Shown here: positions 8,472 through 18,074 of the stretch, piece after piece
Numbering within the stretch: position 1 is the stretch's first letter
How the letters are laid out: the number at the start of each line of letters is the position of its first letter
From: Filimonas sp.
GTDB taxonomy: Bacteria > Bacteroidota > Bacteroidia > Chitinophagales > Chitinophagaceae
Length of the DNA: 64,000 bases
Assembly (NCBI GenBank): GCA_017306865.1
Contig: JAFKHH010000025.1
Coordinates: 19,054 to 83,053, forward strand
Direction: 5' to 3'
Position numbers and translations under genes: made by a program
Notes under the pieces: model-generated
The model's input: the letters and a program-made list of their open reading frames with translations, nothing else
Told to the model about the DNA's origin: nothing
The model's database searches: none

Positions 8472-9245
8472 TTATGCGATTTTAGAAGGGGCTGCGCCAA
8501 ATTGCTTTTTAAACGTATAGGAAAAGTGAGACAAATCCTCAAACCCAAGATCAAGGTATATATCAGAAGCTTGTTTCTTTTTCTCTTTTATCAGGTAATA
8601 CGCCTCTCTTAAACGCCTATTCAGTAACCATTTGCTGGGCGTTTCATGAAATATCCGCTCAAAATCACGCTTAAAAGTGGATAAACTCCTGCCTGTGAGA
8701 TAAGCAAACCGCTCCAGTTTTACATTGAAATGATAGTTCTGCTTCATAAAAGCCTCCAGGTCTAGCTTACCTGGTACAGAAAAGTCAAACAGTACATTAC
8801 GCAATGTTGGATCTTGCTGTAGCAAAAGCAGGACACCTTCTTTCTGTTTCAGCCTGATCAGCGCATTGCTACCTGCGGGCAGCTCTTTATATGCCTGTAG
8901 CGATTGTATATAAGATATAAGTAAGGTGGATGACGGCAGTTTTGCAAACGCAGGTACTTCAACGTGATCGTTCGCGGTATATCCTTGTTCCATACTGACT
9001 TCCCGCAATACATCATCATCGAAATAGATGGATATGGACATAAACTCACCCTTCTCTTCGGGAAGTTTTTTAAACTTCACCAGGTGATTACGCCGGGAGG
9101 TAAAAATATCTCCTTTGCCAAATGCTATTCTATGCAAACCATCATCCAGCTCCATTACGCCGGACAGGACCATGCCTAGGCTATGCGTCGACACAAACTG
9201 TTCGCCCTCGCGGAATAAAGCCAGATGACAGGAATAATTGATCAT
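8472..9245 (-). CDS. AraC-family transcriptional regulator
   Basis: A 257-aa protein with an N-terminal cupin-like sensor region and a C-terminal AraC DNA-binding domain of two helix-turn-helix units (TGRSLSTFKRDF, then FEDLSHFSYTFKKQFG). It begins 3 bp after the aldehyde dehydrogenase stop, so the two form an operon and it probably controls that gene. It is clearly paralogous to the regulator at 11343-12158: both carry GYLTGRSLSTF- or AYLTGRSLSTF-like helices and a matching C-terminus. Confidence 0.9.
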   Translation of the reverse strand: MINYSCHLALFREGEQFVSTHSLGMVLSGVMELDDGLHRIAFGKGDIFTSRRNHLVKFKKLPEEKGEFMSISIYFDDDVLREVSMEQGYTANDHVEVPAFAKLPSSTLLISYIQSLQAYKELPAGSNALIRLKQKEGVLLLLQQDPTLRNVLFDFSVPGKLDLEAFMKQNYHFNVKLERFAYLTGRSLSTFKRDFERIFHETPSKWLLNRRLREAYYLIKEKKKQASDIYLDLGFEDLSHFSYTFKKQFGAAPSKIA

Positions 9246-9248
9246 ATA

Positions 9249-10664
9249 CTATTGTAAAATCGCTTTAGGTTCAAGATACGCTTCTAATCCATATACACCA
9301 TATTCTCTTCCTATGCCAGATTGCTTAAAGCCTCCAAATGGAGCCTGCGGATCGTGAACAAACTGGTTAATACAAACCCGGCCTGCATTGATCTGGGCCG
9401 CCACACGCTCCGCATGTTTTACATCACCGGAACTTATATATGCAGCAAGTCCATACGTAGTATCATTCGCAATTGCAATGGCGTCAGCTTCGTCCTTATA
9501 AGGTATAATGGACAATACCGGCCCGAAAATCTCCTCCTGCGCTATACGCATATCATTACGAACATTGGTAAAAATAGTCAGCTTCACGAAGTTGCCTTTC
9601 TCCAATCCCGCTGGTTTACCTTCTCCCCCGGCCAGCAATATGGCCCCTTCGTCCTTACCTAGTTTAATATAACCCTGTACCCGGTCATATTGTTTTTCAC
9701 TTACCAGTGGGCCTATATTGGTCTCTGCATTATTGGGTAGCCCTACTTTCACCTGTGCCGCTGCCGCTTTAGCCAAAGCATTTACCTCGTCCAGCTTGGA
9801 TGCGGGAACAAGTAACCGTGTAGGTGCTATGCAAGCCTGTCCACTGTTCATACCTACACCAAAAACTGCCTGCATAATAGCAGCAGGTAATTCTGCGTCA
9901 TCCAGGATGATATTAGGTGATTTACCCCCCAATTCCAGTGTTACCCGCTTCATTGTATCTACAGCGCCTTTTGCTATGGACTTGCCTACTGCAGTCGATC
10001 CGGTAAAAGATATTTTAGCTACATCCTTGTGCGTGGTAATGGCATTGCCAACTACATTTCCCAGGCCATTTACAATATTGATCACACCGTTTGGCAAGCC
10101 GGCTTTATGCAGGCATTCCGCCAGTAACTGTGTTTGACGTGCGCTCATTTCGCTTGGTTTAATCACCGTTGTACAACCTGCTGCCACAGCGGCTGCCAGT
10201 TTATTGCAGATAAAACTATTGCTGGCATTCCATGGAGTAATGATACCCGCAATGCCTAGCGATTCCAATCGCACTTTAGATTTTCCAACTGTTTTTTCAA
10301 ACTCGAAGTGTTGTAATGTTTCTATCATATTGGAGAATGCATCAATCCCATTTTGAACACTCATCCGGGAGAATTGCAACGTGCCTCCGTACTCTTCCAC
10401 CATTACCTGCACCAGCTCCTCTTTACGGGCATTCACTGCGGCTTGCAGTTGGTGCAAATACTGAATGCGTTCTTCTTTTGTTGTTTTTGAAAATAATGGT
10501 AAAGCTCGCTTTGCGGCTGCCACAGCTAATGCTACGTCTGCTTCATCTCCCAAGACCACCTCGCCGGTCTTTTCGTTGGTTACCGGGCTGATCAGTTCAA
10601 ATATTTCTGTTCCATGCGGGTTTACAAACGCCCCATCTATATACACCTGTTGTATCTTTTGCAT
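9249..10664 (-). CDS. NAD(P)-dependent aldehyde dehydrogenase
   Basis: A 471-aa soluble enzyme oxidising an aldehyde to the acid. Family signatures are complete: cofactor region TTVIKPSEMSA and FTGSTAVGK, the general base Glu in LELGGKSPNI, and the nucleophile Cys in NSGQACIAPTR. The C-terminus has the usual FGGFKQSG-type motif. The substrate cannot be read from the sequence. It is the first gene of a two-gene unit with the AraC regulator that follows 3 bp later. Confidence 0.93.
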   Translation of the reverse strand: MQKIQQVYIDGAFVNPHGTEIFELISPVTNEKTGEVVLGDEADVALAVAAAKRALPLFSKTTKEERIQYLHQLQAAVNARKEELVQVMVEEYGGTLQFSRMSVQNGIDAFSNMIETLQHFEFEKTVGKSKVRLESLGIAGIITPWNASNSFICNKLAAAVAAGCTTVIKPSEMSARQTQLLAECLHKAGLPNGVINIVNGLGNVVGNAITTHKDVAKISFTGSTAVGKSIAKGAVDTMKRVTLELGGKSPNIILDDAELPAAIMQAVFGVGMNSGQACIAPTRLLVPASKLDEVNALAKAAAAQVKVGLPNNAETNIGPLVSEKQYDRVQGYIKLGKDEGAILLAGGEGKPAGLEKGNFVKLTIFTNVRNDMRIAQEEIFGPVLSIIPYKDEADAIAIANDTTYGLAAYISSGDVKHAERVAAQINAGRVCINQFVHDPQAPFGGFKQSGIGREYGVYGLEAYLEPKAILQ

Positions 10665-10945
10665 ATACTAAAATTTATACTACAAAGTTCTATCACATTT
10701 GCTCCGGGCGTTTGGCTGATCAGTCCAATTTTGGTTTGTTAAAAAGTTCACCTGTGAAAGTTTTCTCATATCCACCGCATTCACCATTAACCCCTTTTGT
10801 CCAGATGTCATCACCAATCAAATGAATTATTTTTCTATAGCATCAACTTATTCAGACTATATTTGTTACTATTAGCTCATGATCAAACACACCCACACTA
10901 TTTTCCCGCTGTACCCACTGATTGACTGCTTAAATCAAACATAAT

Positions 10946-11320
10946 TTGAAACGAATTTTACTCGTCGATGACGACATGGATGACTTGTTCTTTTTTTGCG
11001 AAGCATTGGGAGAAGTTGCTCCTCAAATTGAATGTGAGACTGCATTCAATGGAAAACATGCGTTACACAAGCTGCAACATGAACGACCGTTTTTCTTTGA
11101 TATTATTATCACAGACATCAACATGCCGTTAATGGATGGCAAATCACTTATAGAGGCAACTAAAACATTCAACCATTGCCCGCCTATTATCATCTTATCT
11201 ACTAGCAGGGAAGATCCGGCACTCCTTTTACTAGGCGCTGCAAAAGTTTACAGAAAGCCCTCTTTTACAATTCAGCTAAAGAAGATCATAGAAGAAATCA
11301 TTGAAACGTATTCTATCTAA
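10946..11320 (+). CDS. Single-domain response regulator receiver
   Basis: A CheY-like receiver domain of 124 aa with no output domain. The acidic pair lies in LLVDDDMDD, the phosphoacceptor Asp in IITDINMP, the switch Ser/Thr in ILSTS and the conserved Lys in YRKP. The best start is TTG at 10946, directly before K-R-I-L-L-V-D-D; no ATG fits. Such stand-alone receivers serve phosphorelays or bind a hybrid kinase. The 280-bp gap upstream holds no other gene. Confidence 0.88.
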   Translation: MKRILLVDDDMDDLFFFCEALGEVAPQIECETAFNGKHALHKLQHERPFFFDIIITDINMPLMDGKSLIEATKTFNHCPPIIILSTSREDPALLLLGAAKVYRKPSFTIQLKKIIEEIIETYSI

Positions 11321-11342
11321 GAAATAGCATTGTTACATTAAA

Positions 11343-12158
11343 TCAATTCCTCTTTTCACCCAATTCTGATGGAGAATATCCATAAAGCTTTTTGAACGCA
11401 AATGAAAAATGTGACAGGTTTTCAAAACCAACTTCGAGGTACACATCAACCGGCCTTTTCCTCTTTTCACTTAATTCATAATGTGCCAGCTCTAGCCGTT
11501 TTTGTACCAGCCACTTTTGCGGTGTAGTTCGAAACAACCTTTTAAAATCCCGGTTAAAAGTAGAAAGGCTTCTGCCTGTAAGGTAACCGATCTTTTTTGC
11601 AGGCATATTAAACATAAAATTTTTTTCCATAAAACTGACGAGATCTATCTTCCCCGGCTCATCAAAATTGGCCAGCAATTGATCTATGTCAGCATCTATC
11701 ACTCTCAAAATGCTGATCGCCTCATTTATCTTCAGATCTGCTATTGACTCAGGTAGCTTATCCTGCAGGTCAAAGTAAGGTATTAAAGAGGCCAGGCAGC
11801 TTTTAAGTAATGGATGTTCTTTGTATGAGCGAATCTTTTGTGACACAGGTTGGCTACCATAGGTTTCTTTATCACGATAAATATTAGCAAGACGCTCTGT
11901 GGTCAAATGCATGGCAACAGCCTTATGTGGAAGTCCATCTTTGGGGTAATTAATGATCGTTGCAGGTTGATTACGGGGAATCAGGAAAATATCTCCAGCT
12001 CCAAACAAGTAGGTCGTATCAGCTTGTATAATCTTTGTTTCACCTGAAATAAACCAGACTAACATGTGATATTCAAACAGCACTTCTGTTTTAAACAACT
12101 TGTCGTCATAACTGGACAGCTTAATGTCAGGTGTAATATATTTTATCTGGAAATCCAT
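11343..12158 (-). CDS. AraC-family transcriptional regulator (paralogue of 8472-9245)
   Basis: A 271-aa protein with a cupin-like N-terminal sensor (DIFLIPRNQPATI) and a C-terminal AraC domain (TGRSLSTFNRDFKRLF, ENLSHFSFAFKKLYG). It is convergent with the receiver gene and lies 85 bp downstream of the SDR gene (12244-13263) on the same strand, so it may regulate or be cotranscribed with that SDR. Similarity to the regulator at 8472-9245 extends over the whole C-terminal half. Confidence 0.9.
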   Translation of the reverse strand: MDFQIKYITPDIKLSSYDDKLFKTEVLFEYHMLVWFISGETKIIQADTTYLFGAGDIFLIPRNQPATIINYPKDGLPHKAVAMHLTTERLANIYRDKETYGSQPVSQKIRSYKEHPLLKSCLASLIPYFDLQDKLPESIADLKINEAISILRVIDADIDQLLANFDEPGKIDLVSFMEKNFMFNMPAKKIGYLTGRSLSTFNRDFKRLFRTTPQKWLVQKRLELAHYELSEKRKRPVDVYLEVGFENLSHFSFAFKKLYGYSPSELGEKRN

Positions 12159-12243
12159 ATTATACTTATACGGTCTGATACACCGAATGGTTTGTCGATT
12201 AAAAATAATTCAATATACTAAAGCAAGTATGCTATACCTTTCA

Positions 12244-13263
12244 TTAGTCAGCATTAAATACAATACCTGTCATACGCTCACTCAGTGCCCATAACCGTTG
12301 TGCGTTCTCTTTATCTAACGAATAATCCCGCACACCTCTTAATGTAGACGGCTCGTTGTATAAATGTTCTATATTACCAGCATCCAGCTCAGCCACATCT
12401 GCATCTTCACAATATACACCACCTATATTATTAAGTAAAGGACTTGTCGCACACCATATTGTTGTTGCTGCGCCTTGTGGTATGGTTTTAAGTTTTGCTG
12501 CTACTTCAGGAAAAATATTACCATCCTGGTCGTGTGTTCCCATCTGCTTAAAAAGCTCCATCGGTGCCTCACGCCCAAGGTCTGTACTATTTACAGAGCC
12601 TGGATGTAATGAATATGCGCGTATATTAGATGTTTTTCCCCTGCTATCCAGTTCTACAGCAAATAAATTGTTAGCTGTTTTCGACTGGCCATATCCTTGC
12701 AATGTTTCATATTCACGCAGTTCAAAATCCGGATCATCAAAATTAAACGGTGCCATCTGGTGCCCGAAAGAAGATACATTTATCACCCTTGCACCATTGG
12801 CTTTTTTCAGCGCAGGCCATAACCTTGCAGTCAACAGGAAATGCCCAAGGTGATTAGTTGACAATTGCGATTCATGCCCTCTTTTATCACGACGTAACGG
12901 AACCCACATAATACCTGCATTATTGATCAATAAATGCAGTGGCCTGCCGGAAGCAATAAATTTCGTTGCAAATGCGTCAACCGATGCAGGATCTGTGAGT
13001 TCCATTGTACCGAGTTCCACACGGCACAAGCCCTCTAAATTACGTTTTGCTTTTTCTATATCACGCGCCGGAATCACCACTGTTGCTCCTGCGTCTACCA
13101 ATGTCTTTGTTGTTTCAAGACCTATACCTGCATAGCCTCCGGTCACTATAGCAGTCTTGCCGGAAAGATCTATCCCCTTAATAACATCTTTGGTTGTAGA
13201 TTTTGCATTAAAACCTGATAGCAATGGCTGTTGCAGCGCGCCATAATAATTATTCTGTTTCAT
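12244..13263 (-). CDS. Short-chain dehydrogenase/reductase, WW-oxidoreductase/retinol dehydrogenase-like
   Basis: A 339-aa SDR. The Rossmann motif is TGGYAGIGLE, the NNAG motif is LLINNAGIM, the catalytic Ser lies in NVSSFGHQ and the Tyr/Lys in YGQSKTANN. The chain is longer than classical SDRs because of an N-terminal extension and a C-terminal tail that resemble the light-dependent protochlorophyllide reductase/retinol dehydrogenase branch. The substrate is unknown. A quiet gap follows to the hairpin at 13417. Confidence 0.9.
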   Translation of the reverse strand: MKQNNYYGALQQPLLSGFNAKSTTKDVIKGIDLSGKTAIVTGGYAGIGLETTKTLVDAGATVVIPARDIEKAKRNLEGLCRVELGTMELTDPASVDAFATKFIASGRPLHLLINNAGIMWVPLRRDKRGHESQLSTNHLGHFLLTARLWPALKKANGARVINVSSFGHQMAPFNFDDPDFELREYETLQGYGQSKTANNLFAVELDSRGKTSNIRAYSLHPGSVNSTDLGREAPMELFKQMGTHDQDGNIFPEVAAKLKTIPQGAATTIWCATSPLLNNIGGVYCEDADVAELDAGNIEHLYNEPSTLRGVRDYSLDKENAQRLWALSERMTGIVFNAD

Positions 13264-13416
13264 TCAACTTGTATTTTGTTTAAACAAAACTAGTACGCAC
13301 ACAAGCTGGGTGTTTTGTTTAAAACGTCATTCTTGTTTTGCTGAAACTGTCACTGTAAAATCAGGAAAGAGTAAGAGAAGGAAAATAACGTTTGGACGTT
13401 GACTTCAGATCACTAG

Positions 13417-13442
13417 AAACCGGGCTTAGAAAAGCCCGGTTT
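13417..13442. terminator. Hairpin AAACCGGGCTT/AAGCCCGGTTT
   Basis: An 11-bp perfect stem with a 4-base loop, downstream of the 13546-13875 gene on the minus strand. T runs are short on both sides, so terminator function is probable rather than certain. Confidence 0.6.
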
Positions 13443-13545
13443 TCAACCCTAAACCCTAAAAAAATAGGAAGTGCAAAAGTAATTGGTTGATTGGTTTTTA
13501 CAAGGCTTTTTTTCCCGTATTGAAATTTTCTTTTAAAAAATTTGT

Positions 13546-13875
13546 TCACATCGTTAATAAACTACCGAATGGGTCGGCGATCTCTGCTTTTTTTCCGGTC
13601 ATAAAAGCTTCTACATTTTCAAGTACAATCATCGCTTTTGCTGCATCCCCAATATTATCCATCTTCCCAATTACCTGCAGCCCGCGCTTGCGGCTACTCT
13701 CCAGTATGGGCCGTAAATATTCATTCTTCACTTGCTCACTTACTATACGCAGGTTTGTGCCATCAGTAAAAGTATATTCGCCAGCTTTTTTAAACGGAAG
13801 GTTAAGGACATAAATACGATAACGCCACTGTTTAGGATTCATTTGCTTTTCGAGTATAATACAGGTCTTGGTCAT
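13546..13875 (-). CDS. Hypothetical protein, about 100 aa
   Basis: A short soluble protein with mixed alpha/beta pattern (YRIYVLNLPFKKAGEYTF, QVIGKMDNIGDAAKAM). I do not recognise it. The start may be the Met at 13875 or the internal Met at 13842 (MNPKQWRYR). It is followed by the hairpin at 13417, which would end its transcript. Confidence 0.55.
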   Translation of the reverse strand: MTKTCIILEKQMNPKQWRYRIYVLNLPFKKAGEYTFTDGTNLRIVSEQVKNEYLRPILESSRKRGLQVIGKMDNIGDAAKAMIVLENVEAFMTGKKAEIADPFGSLLTM

Positions 13876-14040
13876 GCATTGGATTAAGATTGAAAGATAA
13901 AATATTTCCCTTGCAACACAATTGACTATTGTTACCTATTTATACAACCTTGCCACTCCTGCTGATTCTTATATTACTTACTTCAACCGTTTCCATCCTG
14001 CTTTAATTTATCTGAATCCGTTAATTTTATAAAAAACACC

Positions 14041-14793
14041 ATGCCAGCCTTCGAATTTGATACACCACTTATAGATAACAAACCCGCTGCATTCGTAACA
14101 GAGATTAAACTGGATGACGCCATACTGGCATTACAAGATGCATGGCCATGCACGCTTTATCTTTTCGGTGGTAAAATAGCATCGCCAACACCTAATTATC
14201 CAGACGCACACAGGCTCGCATTTACCATTGTTGAAAAAAGAGAGAATAGAGAATTTGTTTTTCATGAACTGGAACAACGCACTATTTCTACCATGTTTGT
14301 AACACCAGATGAAAAAGACAGATCAGAGATGGTAGATATGCTAAAGCCTGCTCAATTACCATCACTTCATAGAAAGCCCAAATGGAAAGTGTATGATGGC
14401 CAATGGCCTTTTCACGAAGACAAACCTTACCATTTTATAAAACAATTTTTCTTTGACAGGTCTTTCAAGAACACTGTTTCATGGGATTTTTCTATTTACC
14501 TGTTCTCTTTTTTTACACCTGAAAAATTGCACCTGCAAATATTTACACAGGATATGAATGAGCAGACAGCAGAAGATCATTACCGGCTGGAAGAAATGAT
14601 GGCAACGTTTGATGCAGACCTAAAAGATCACAACAAAGTTGAAACACTTATAAAAACTGGCGACAAATTTTTCCAGGAGTATGTGCTAGAACATCCAAAA
14701 TGTGACAATGCCATTATCGCATTGATTGCACAATATGGAAAAACGAAGAAGCTGAAAGATGCTGCGAAGAAAAGAATATCGAACAAGCAATAA
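14041..14793 (+). CDS. Hypothetical protein, 250 aa
   Basis: A soluble protein with no signal peptide. Aromatic- and acid-rich, with segments such as WKVYDGQWPFHEDKPY and VSWDFSIYLFSFF. I recognise no domain. ATG at 14041 follows an A-rich leader. The next gene, a glutamine amidotransferase, begins 160 bp later on the same strand. Confidence 0.65.
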   Translation: MPAFEFDTPLIDNKPAAFVTEIKLDDAILALQDAWPCTLYLFGGKIASPTPNYPDAHRLAFTIVEKRENREFVFHELEQRTISTMFVTPDEKDRSEMVDMLKPAQLPSLHRKPKWKVYDGQWPFHEDKPYHFIKQFFFDRSFKNTVSWDFSIYLFSFFTPEKLHLQIFTQDMNEQTAEDHYRLEEMMATFDADLKDHNKVETLIKTGDKFFQEYVLEHPKCDNAIIALIAQYGKTKKLKDAAKKRISNKQ

Positions 14794-14954
14794 CATGTCT
14801 ATTAGTAACGTCTTCAAACCTGTCAGGTTCTTTCTTGGCGCTTCGCTAACATGTCGAACAGCAACAACACTTTCCTGGTGTCTCTTCCTATCTTAGTGTC
14901 AATTTTTTTAAAACTGGATGATCTACCGCTCTCGCCTTTCTTTATCTTGTCAAC

Positions 14955-15653
14955 ATGAATATTCATTACTTCCAGCATGTTCCATTTGAATCACCGGGTT
15001 ATATATCCGAATGGTTATCCGGCAAAGGCTACACGGTAACCTGTACAAAATTCTATGAACCTGATTACGTGCTGCCTGAGCTTGATAAGATAGATGCACT
15101 GATCGTAATGGGCGGCCCTATGGGTGTATATGACGATCATTTATACCCATGGTTGCCAAAGGAAAAAGCTTTTATAGAAGACGCGATACATGCAAGTAAA
15201 AAAGTATTAGGCATTTGCCTGGGTGGGCAATTAATTACGACTTGCTTAGGTGCGTATGTAAACACTGCTCCTCATAAAGAAATAGGTTGGTTCCCTGTTT
15301 ACCCTACCGGCGAAAAAACAACTTATACATGGCTTGATGATCTTTTCATTGATAGCCCAACTGTTTTTCATTGGCATGGCGACCGGTTTGACATTCCTTA
15401 TGGCGCGCATAACCTTGCCAGCTCTGATGTCAACATAAACCAGGCATTTCTGTACAAGGATCATGTACTTGCTTTACAATTTCATTTAGAAGTAATGGAA
15501 GATAACGTGCAAGCTATGTTAACGCATTGCGGACAAGAGTTAACCGCGGTAAAGCATATTCAATCGCAGCAGGAAATACTGGAAGGTAAAAAGTATATCC
15601 AACATACAAATGAATTGATGAAACGCATTTTGGAAAACTTCATTGGGGCTTAA
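14955..15653 (+). CDS. Class I glutamine amidotransferase-like protein
   Basis: A 232-aa stand-alone GATase1 domain resembling GMP synthase glutaminase subunits. The oxyanion strand is VMGGPMGVYDD, the nucleophile Cys lies in GICLGGQL and the His/Glu pair in QFHLEV. The triad is complete, so glutaminase or gamma-glutamyl peptidase activity is possible. No synthetase partner is adjacent. It is convergent with the PPTase gene, 11 bp away. Confidence 0.88.
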   Translation: MNIHYFQHVPFESPGYISEWLSGKGYTVTCTKFYEPDYVLPELDKIDALIVMGGPMGVYDDHLYPWLPKEKAFIEDAIHASKKVLGICLGGQLITTCLGAYVNTAPHKEIGWFPVYPTGEKTTYTWLDDLFIDSPTVFHWHGDRFDIPYGAHNLASSDVNINQAFLYKDHVLALQFHLEVMEDNVQAMLTHCGQELTAVKHIQSQQEILEGKKYIQHTNELMKRILENFIGA

Positions 15654-15664
15654 ACAAAAAGTAA

Positions 15665-16333
15665 CTATAGAACACAGTCGCTCTTTTGCGGTAGACAAGA
15701 GAATGCCACATAATTCCCATGATGGGAAAAAGAAACAGGCATGTTACTTACAATGCCATCAACAGTAACGACAGGATAACCTACTTCGTTTTTCCTTACA
15801 CTTATACGTTCCGTATTGGAATAGCTGAAATGTTTTGTAAAAAGCTCACGTACAGCAAGTGATTGTTCTTCATAAGTATCCTTGTCTGTACGTTGTATGG
15901 CCCATTGGGTTTCAGTTTCCCGGTGTGCCTGGGCTATGGAGTGGATCACATCTTTGTAAAAGTAAGATGTTCCGTAAAATGTGTGCCCATCAAGTGATAT
16001 CACAGATCTTACGGAAACATCCGCTTTATACATATAATCTACGGTTTCAACATTATTCAATTGCAGAATTGCGCCAGGCGCAACGGATAATTCCTGTACA
16101 ATTGTTTTGCGGGGAGCAAAATGCAGGGCCGGATTATTTCGCTTGTGAAACTTAAAAACGGATTCTTTAATAGACCATAACAACCAGACGTATGTAACAA
16201 AGGGCAGTTCATTATGCGCATTGTACATTTCTATTTCAGCAGGAACCAGCATTTTACCAAAAAAACGTGGCTGTGCAGTACGTTGGTTGTCTATTTTTGA
16301 AAGATCTACAATATCGTTTCCGGTACTGATCAA
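15665..16333 (-). CDS. 4'-phosphopantetheinyl transferase of the flexirubin cluster
   Basis: Attaches the phosphopantetheine arm to carrier-protein serines. The N-terminal strand STGNDIVDL and the metal/CoA segment WSIKESVFKF match the Sfp/AcpS superfamily. The frame is open to an ATG at 16372, but a TTG at 16333 overlaps the ACP stop (ATTGA) and begins directly before the conserved strand, so I prefer it; it gives about 222 aa and implies translational coupling. It follows the ACP, which should be one of its substrates. Confidence 0.85.
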   Translation of the reverse strand: MISTGNDIVDLSKIDNQRTAQPRFFGKMLVPAEIEMYNAHNELPFVTYVWLLWSIKESVFKFHKRNNPALHFAPRKTIVQELSVAPGAILQLNNVETVDYMYKADVSVRSVISLDGHTFYGTSYFYKDVIHSIAQAHRETETQWAIQRTDKDTYEEQSLAVRELFTKHFSYSNTERISVRKNEVGYPVVTVDGIVSNMPVSFSHHGNYVAFSCLPQKSDCVL

Positions 16334-16587
16334 TTCTTTTCTTTCATTTTTTCCAAAATGACATCGATACAACTACCTACATTATTAATCTTTTCTGCAG
16401 CATCCATATCTATTTCGATATCGTATTTATTTTCTGCGTCGATAATAATATCAACAAGGTTTGCAGAATTTATTTTCAGGTCCTGCGTAAGACTTGTTTC
16501 TTCATTAATTGAATTAAGGGCCTCTTTGTTCACTGTATAGGGAGCCAACACTTTCTTTAATTCCTCAAGGATTACTTGTCTATCCAT
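16330..16587 (-). CDS. Acyl carrier protein
   Basis: An 85-aa acidic four-helix carrier. The phosphopantetheine Ser is Ser41 in LKINSANLVDI; the residue before it is Asn instead of the usual Asp. It lies 3 bp after the ketosynthase and overlaps the PPTase, making a KS-ACP-PPTase unit for polyene synthesis. Confidence 0.88.
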   Translation of the reverse strand: MDRQVILEELKKVLAPYTVNKEALNSINEETSLTQDLKINSANLVDIIIDAENKYDIEIDMDAAEKINNVGSCIDVILEKMKEKN

Positions 16588-16590
16588 TGT

Positions 16591-17859
16591 TTATTTAAAT
16601 TTTGAAAAAATCATACACGCATTTACATCCCCAAAACCAAAATTGGCTTTGGCTGCAATATTAATGTCTTTATGAATCAACTGAGTCGGTAACGCCTTTT
16701 CCCCAGCCAAATCCAGGATTTCCGGGCTCGGATCTTCTAAATTAATGTTGGGATGGACGAAACCGTGCATAATCTGCAATATTACGGCTACTATTTCAAT
16801 TGACCCAGCGGCACTTAAACAATGCCCGATCATTGACTTCAGCGAATTCACAACCGGGAAGTCTTCCCTGCGCCTGCCAAGCGCAGTCGCCCAGTTTTCA
16901 ATTTCCAGTTTATCAGCCATTGTTGCCGTCAGGTGTCCGCAGATCAGGTCTACCTCCTCGCCCGATATTTTAGCGTTCTGCAAAGCCGTCTTTATACAGC
17001 GTTGTATGCCCTGCGGATTAGGCGCTGTCATAGAGCCGCCCGCTTTTTGTCCGCCAGAATTGGTATCACCGCCAAGGATCTCGGCATAGATCTTAGCACC
17101 GCGCTTCAGCGCAAATTCAAGCTCTTCTATCACCAGTGCTCCGGCACCGGAGCCTGGTACAAAACCATTTGCGGTTGCGCTCATCGGCCTCGATGCCCTT
17201 TCCGGAGTATCGTTGAATTTGCGTGCCAATACACGCATGGAGTCAAAAGAACCGAAAACATATGGGCCAATATACTCATTGCTGCCTACCACCATTCTAT
17301 CTGCAGCCCCTTGCTTTATATACTCATACCCCATCAGTACAGCCTGAGAACCGGTAGCACAGGCAGCGGAGTTCGTAATAATCCTGTTGCCCAGGCTCAG
17401 TAACCCCGATACATAGGCCGTAGCGCCACTATTCATCAGTTGCTCCACTACACGTGATCCCAGCTTTCGCGCCTGTTTTTCATCTACCAGGTCTATCACT
17501 CTTTTCATCGCTTCTGTATCAGCTACACTATTGCCAAATACACAACCGGTATTCCAGTGTATCTCGTCTGTATCCAACGTATTGCCTGCGTCTATCCATG
17601 CGTCTGCTGCAGCCTTGATCGCATAGCCGATCGTACTGCCTTTCAGGCCGTAATAGGTAACTTCAGACAGGTAATTCTGTAAATCGCTGAAATCAAACTC
17701 TGGCACGCCACAAACCTGGCAGTTGAAATTCAGTTCCTTATAACGGGGCATAAATTTCAATCCTGAAACACCATTTTGAATAGCATTTAAGAACGCCGGC
17801 ACTCCTACACCATTCGGAGAAACCACGCCCAAACCTGTAACAACAACTCTACGCTCCAT
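16591..17859 (-). CDS. Beta-ketoacyl-ACP synthase (KAS II type)
   Basis: A thiolase-fold condensing enzyme of about 422 aa. The nucleophile Cys lies in NSAACATGSQ and the two catalytic histidines in CGHLTATMAD and SMIGHCLSAAG. The first His is followed by L-T rather than the usual G-T, a substitution shared with aryl-polyene synthases. A TTG precedes the ATG at 17859; I use the ATG. First gene of the KS-ACP-PPTase operon. It would extend the aryl polyene chain using malonyl-ACP. Confidence 0.9.
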   Translation of the reverse strand: MERRVVVTGLGVVSPNGVGVPAFLNAIQNGVSGLKFMPRYKELNFNCQVCGVPEFDFSDLQNYLSEVTYYGLKGSTIGYAIKAAADAWIDAGNTLDTDEIHWNTGCVFGNSVADTEAMKRVIDLVDEKQARKLGSRVVEQLMNSGATAYVSGLLSLGNRIITNSAACATGSQAVLMGYEYIKQGAADRMVVGSNEYIGPYVFGSFDSMRVLARKFNDTPERASRPMSATANGFVPGSGAGALVIEELEFALKRGAKIYAEILGGDTNSGGQKAGGSMTAPNPQGIQRCIKTALQNAKISGEEVDLICGHLTATMADKLEIENWATALGRRREDFPVVNSLKSMIGHCLSAAGSIEIVAVILQIMHGFVHPNINLEDPSPEILDLAGEKALPTQLIHKDINIAAKANFGFGDVNACMIFSKFK

Positions 17860-17929
17860 CAATTATAGTTGGTCTTTAACTTTAGTTTTAAATCATTCAT
17901 TCGCCTCACAATAGCCGTCAACATAAGAT

Positions 17930-18066
17930 ATTTCACGCAAAGGCGCCAAGTATCGCAAAGACCGCAGAGGTCGCAAAGCGGCCCCATTCGCTATGTGACC
18001 TTCGCCCTGGTTCGTGTCCTCACGAACCAGCCAGCTTCCGGTTCGTGAGGACACGAACCAGGGCAT
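17930..18066. repeat. Degenerate CGCAAAG tract plus palindromic pair GGTTCGTG-TCCT-CACGAACC
   Basis: 17935-17990 is a degenerate tract of CGCAAAG/CGCAGAG words. 18009-18028 and 18039-18058 are two palindromes with arms GGTTCGTG and CACGAACC around TCCT or AGGA, separated by about 10 bp and themselves arranged as a larger inverted repeat flanked by CCCT/AGGG. The same palindrome recurs at 31905-32000 and 36690-36740. Confidence 0.85.
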
Positions 18067-18074
18067 TTTAGTTT

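Noticed and set aside
13361..13549. 62-codon minus-strand frame
   Set aside because: It runs through the hairpin at 13417-13442 and has no protein features.
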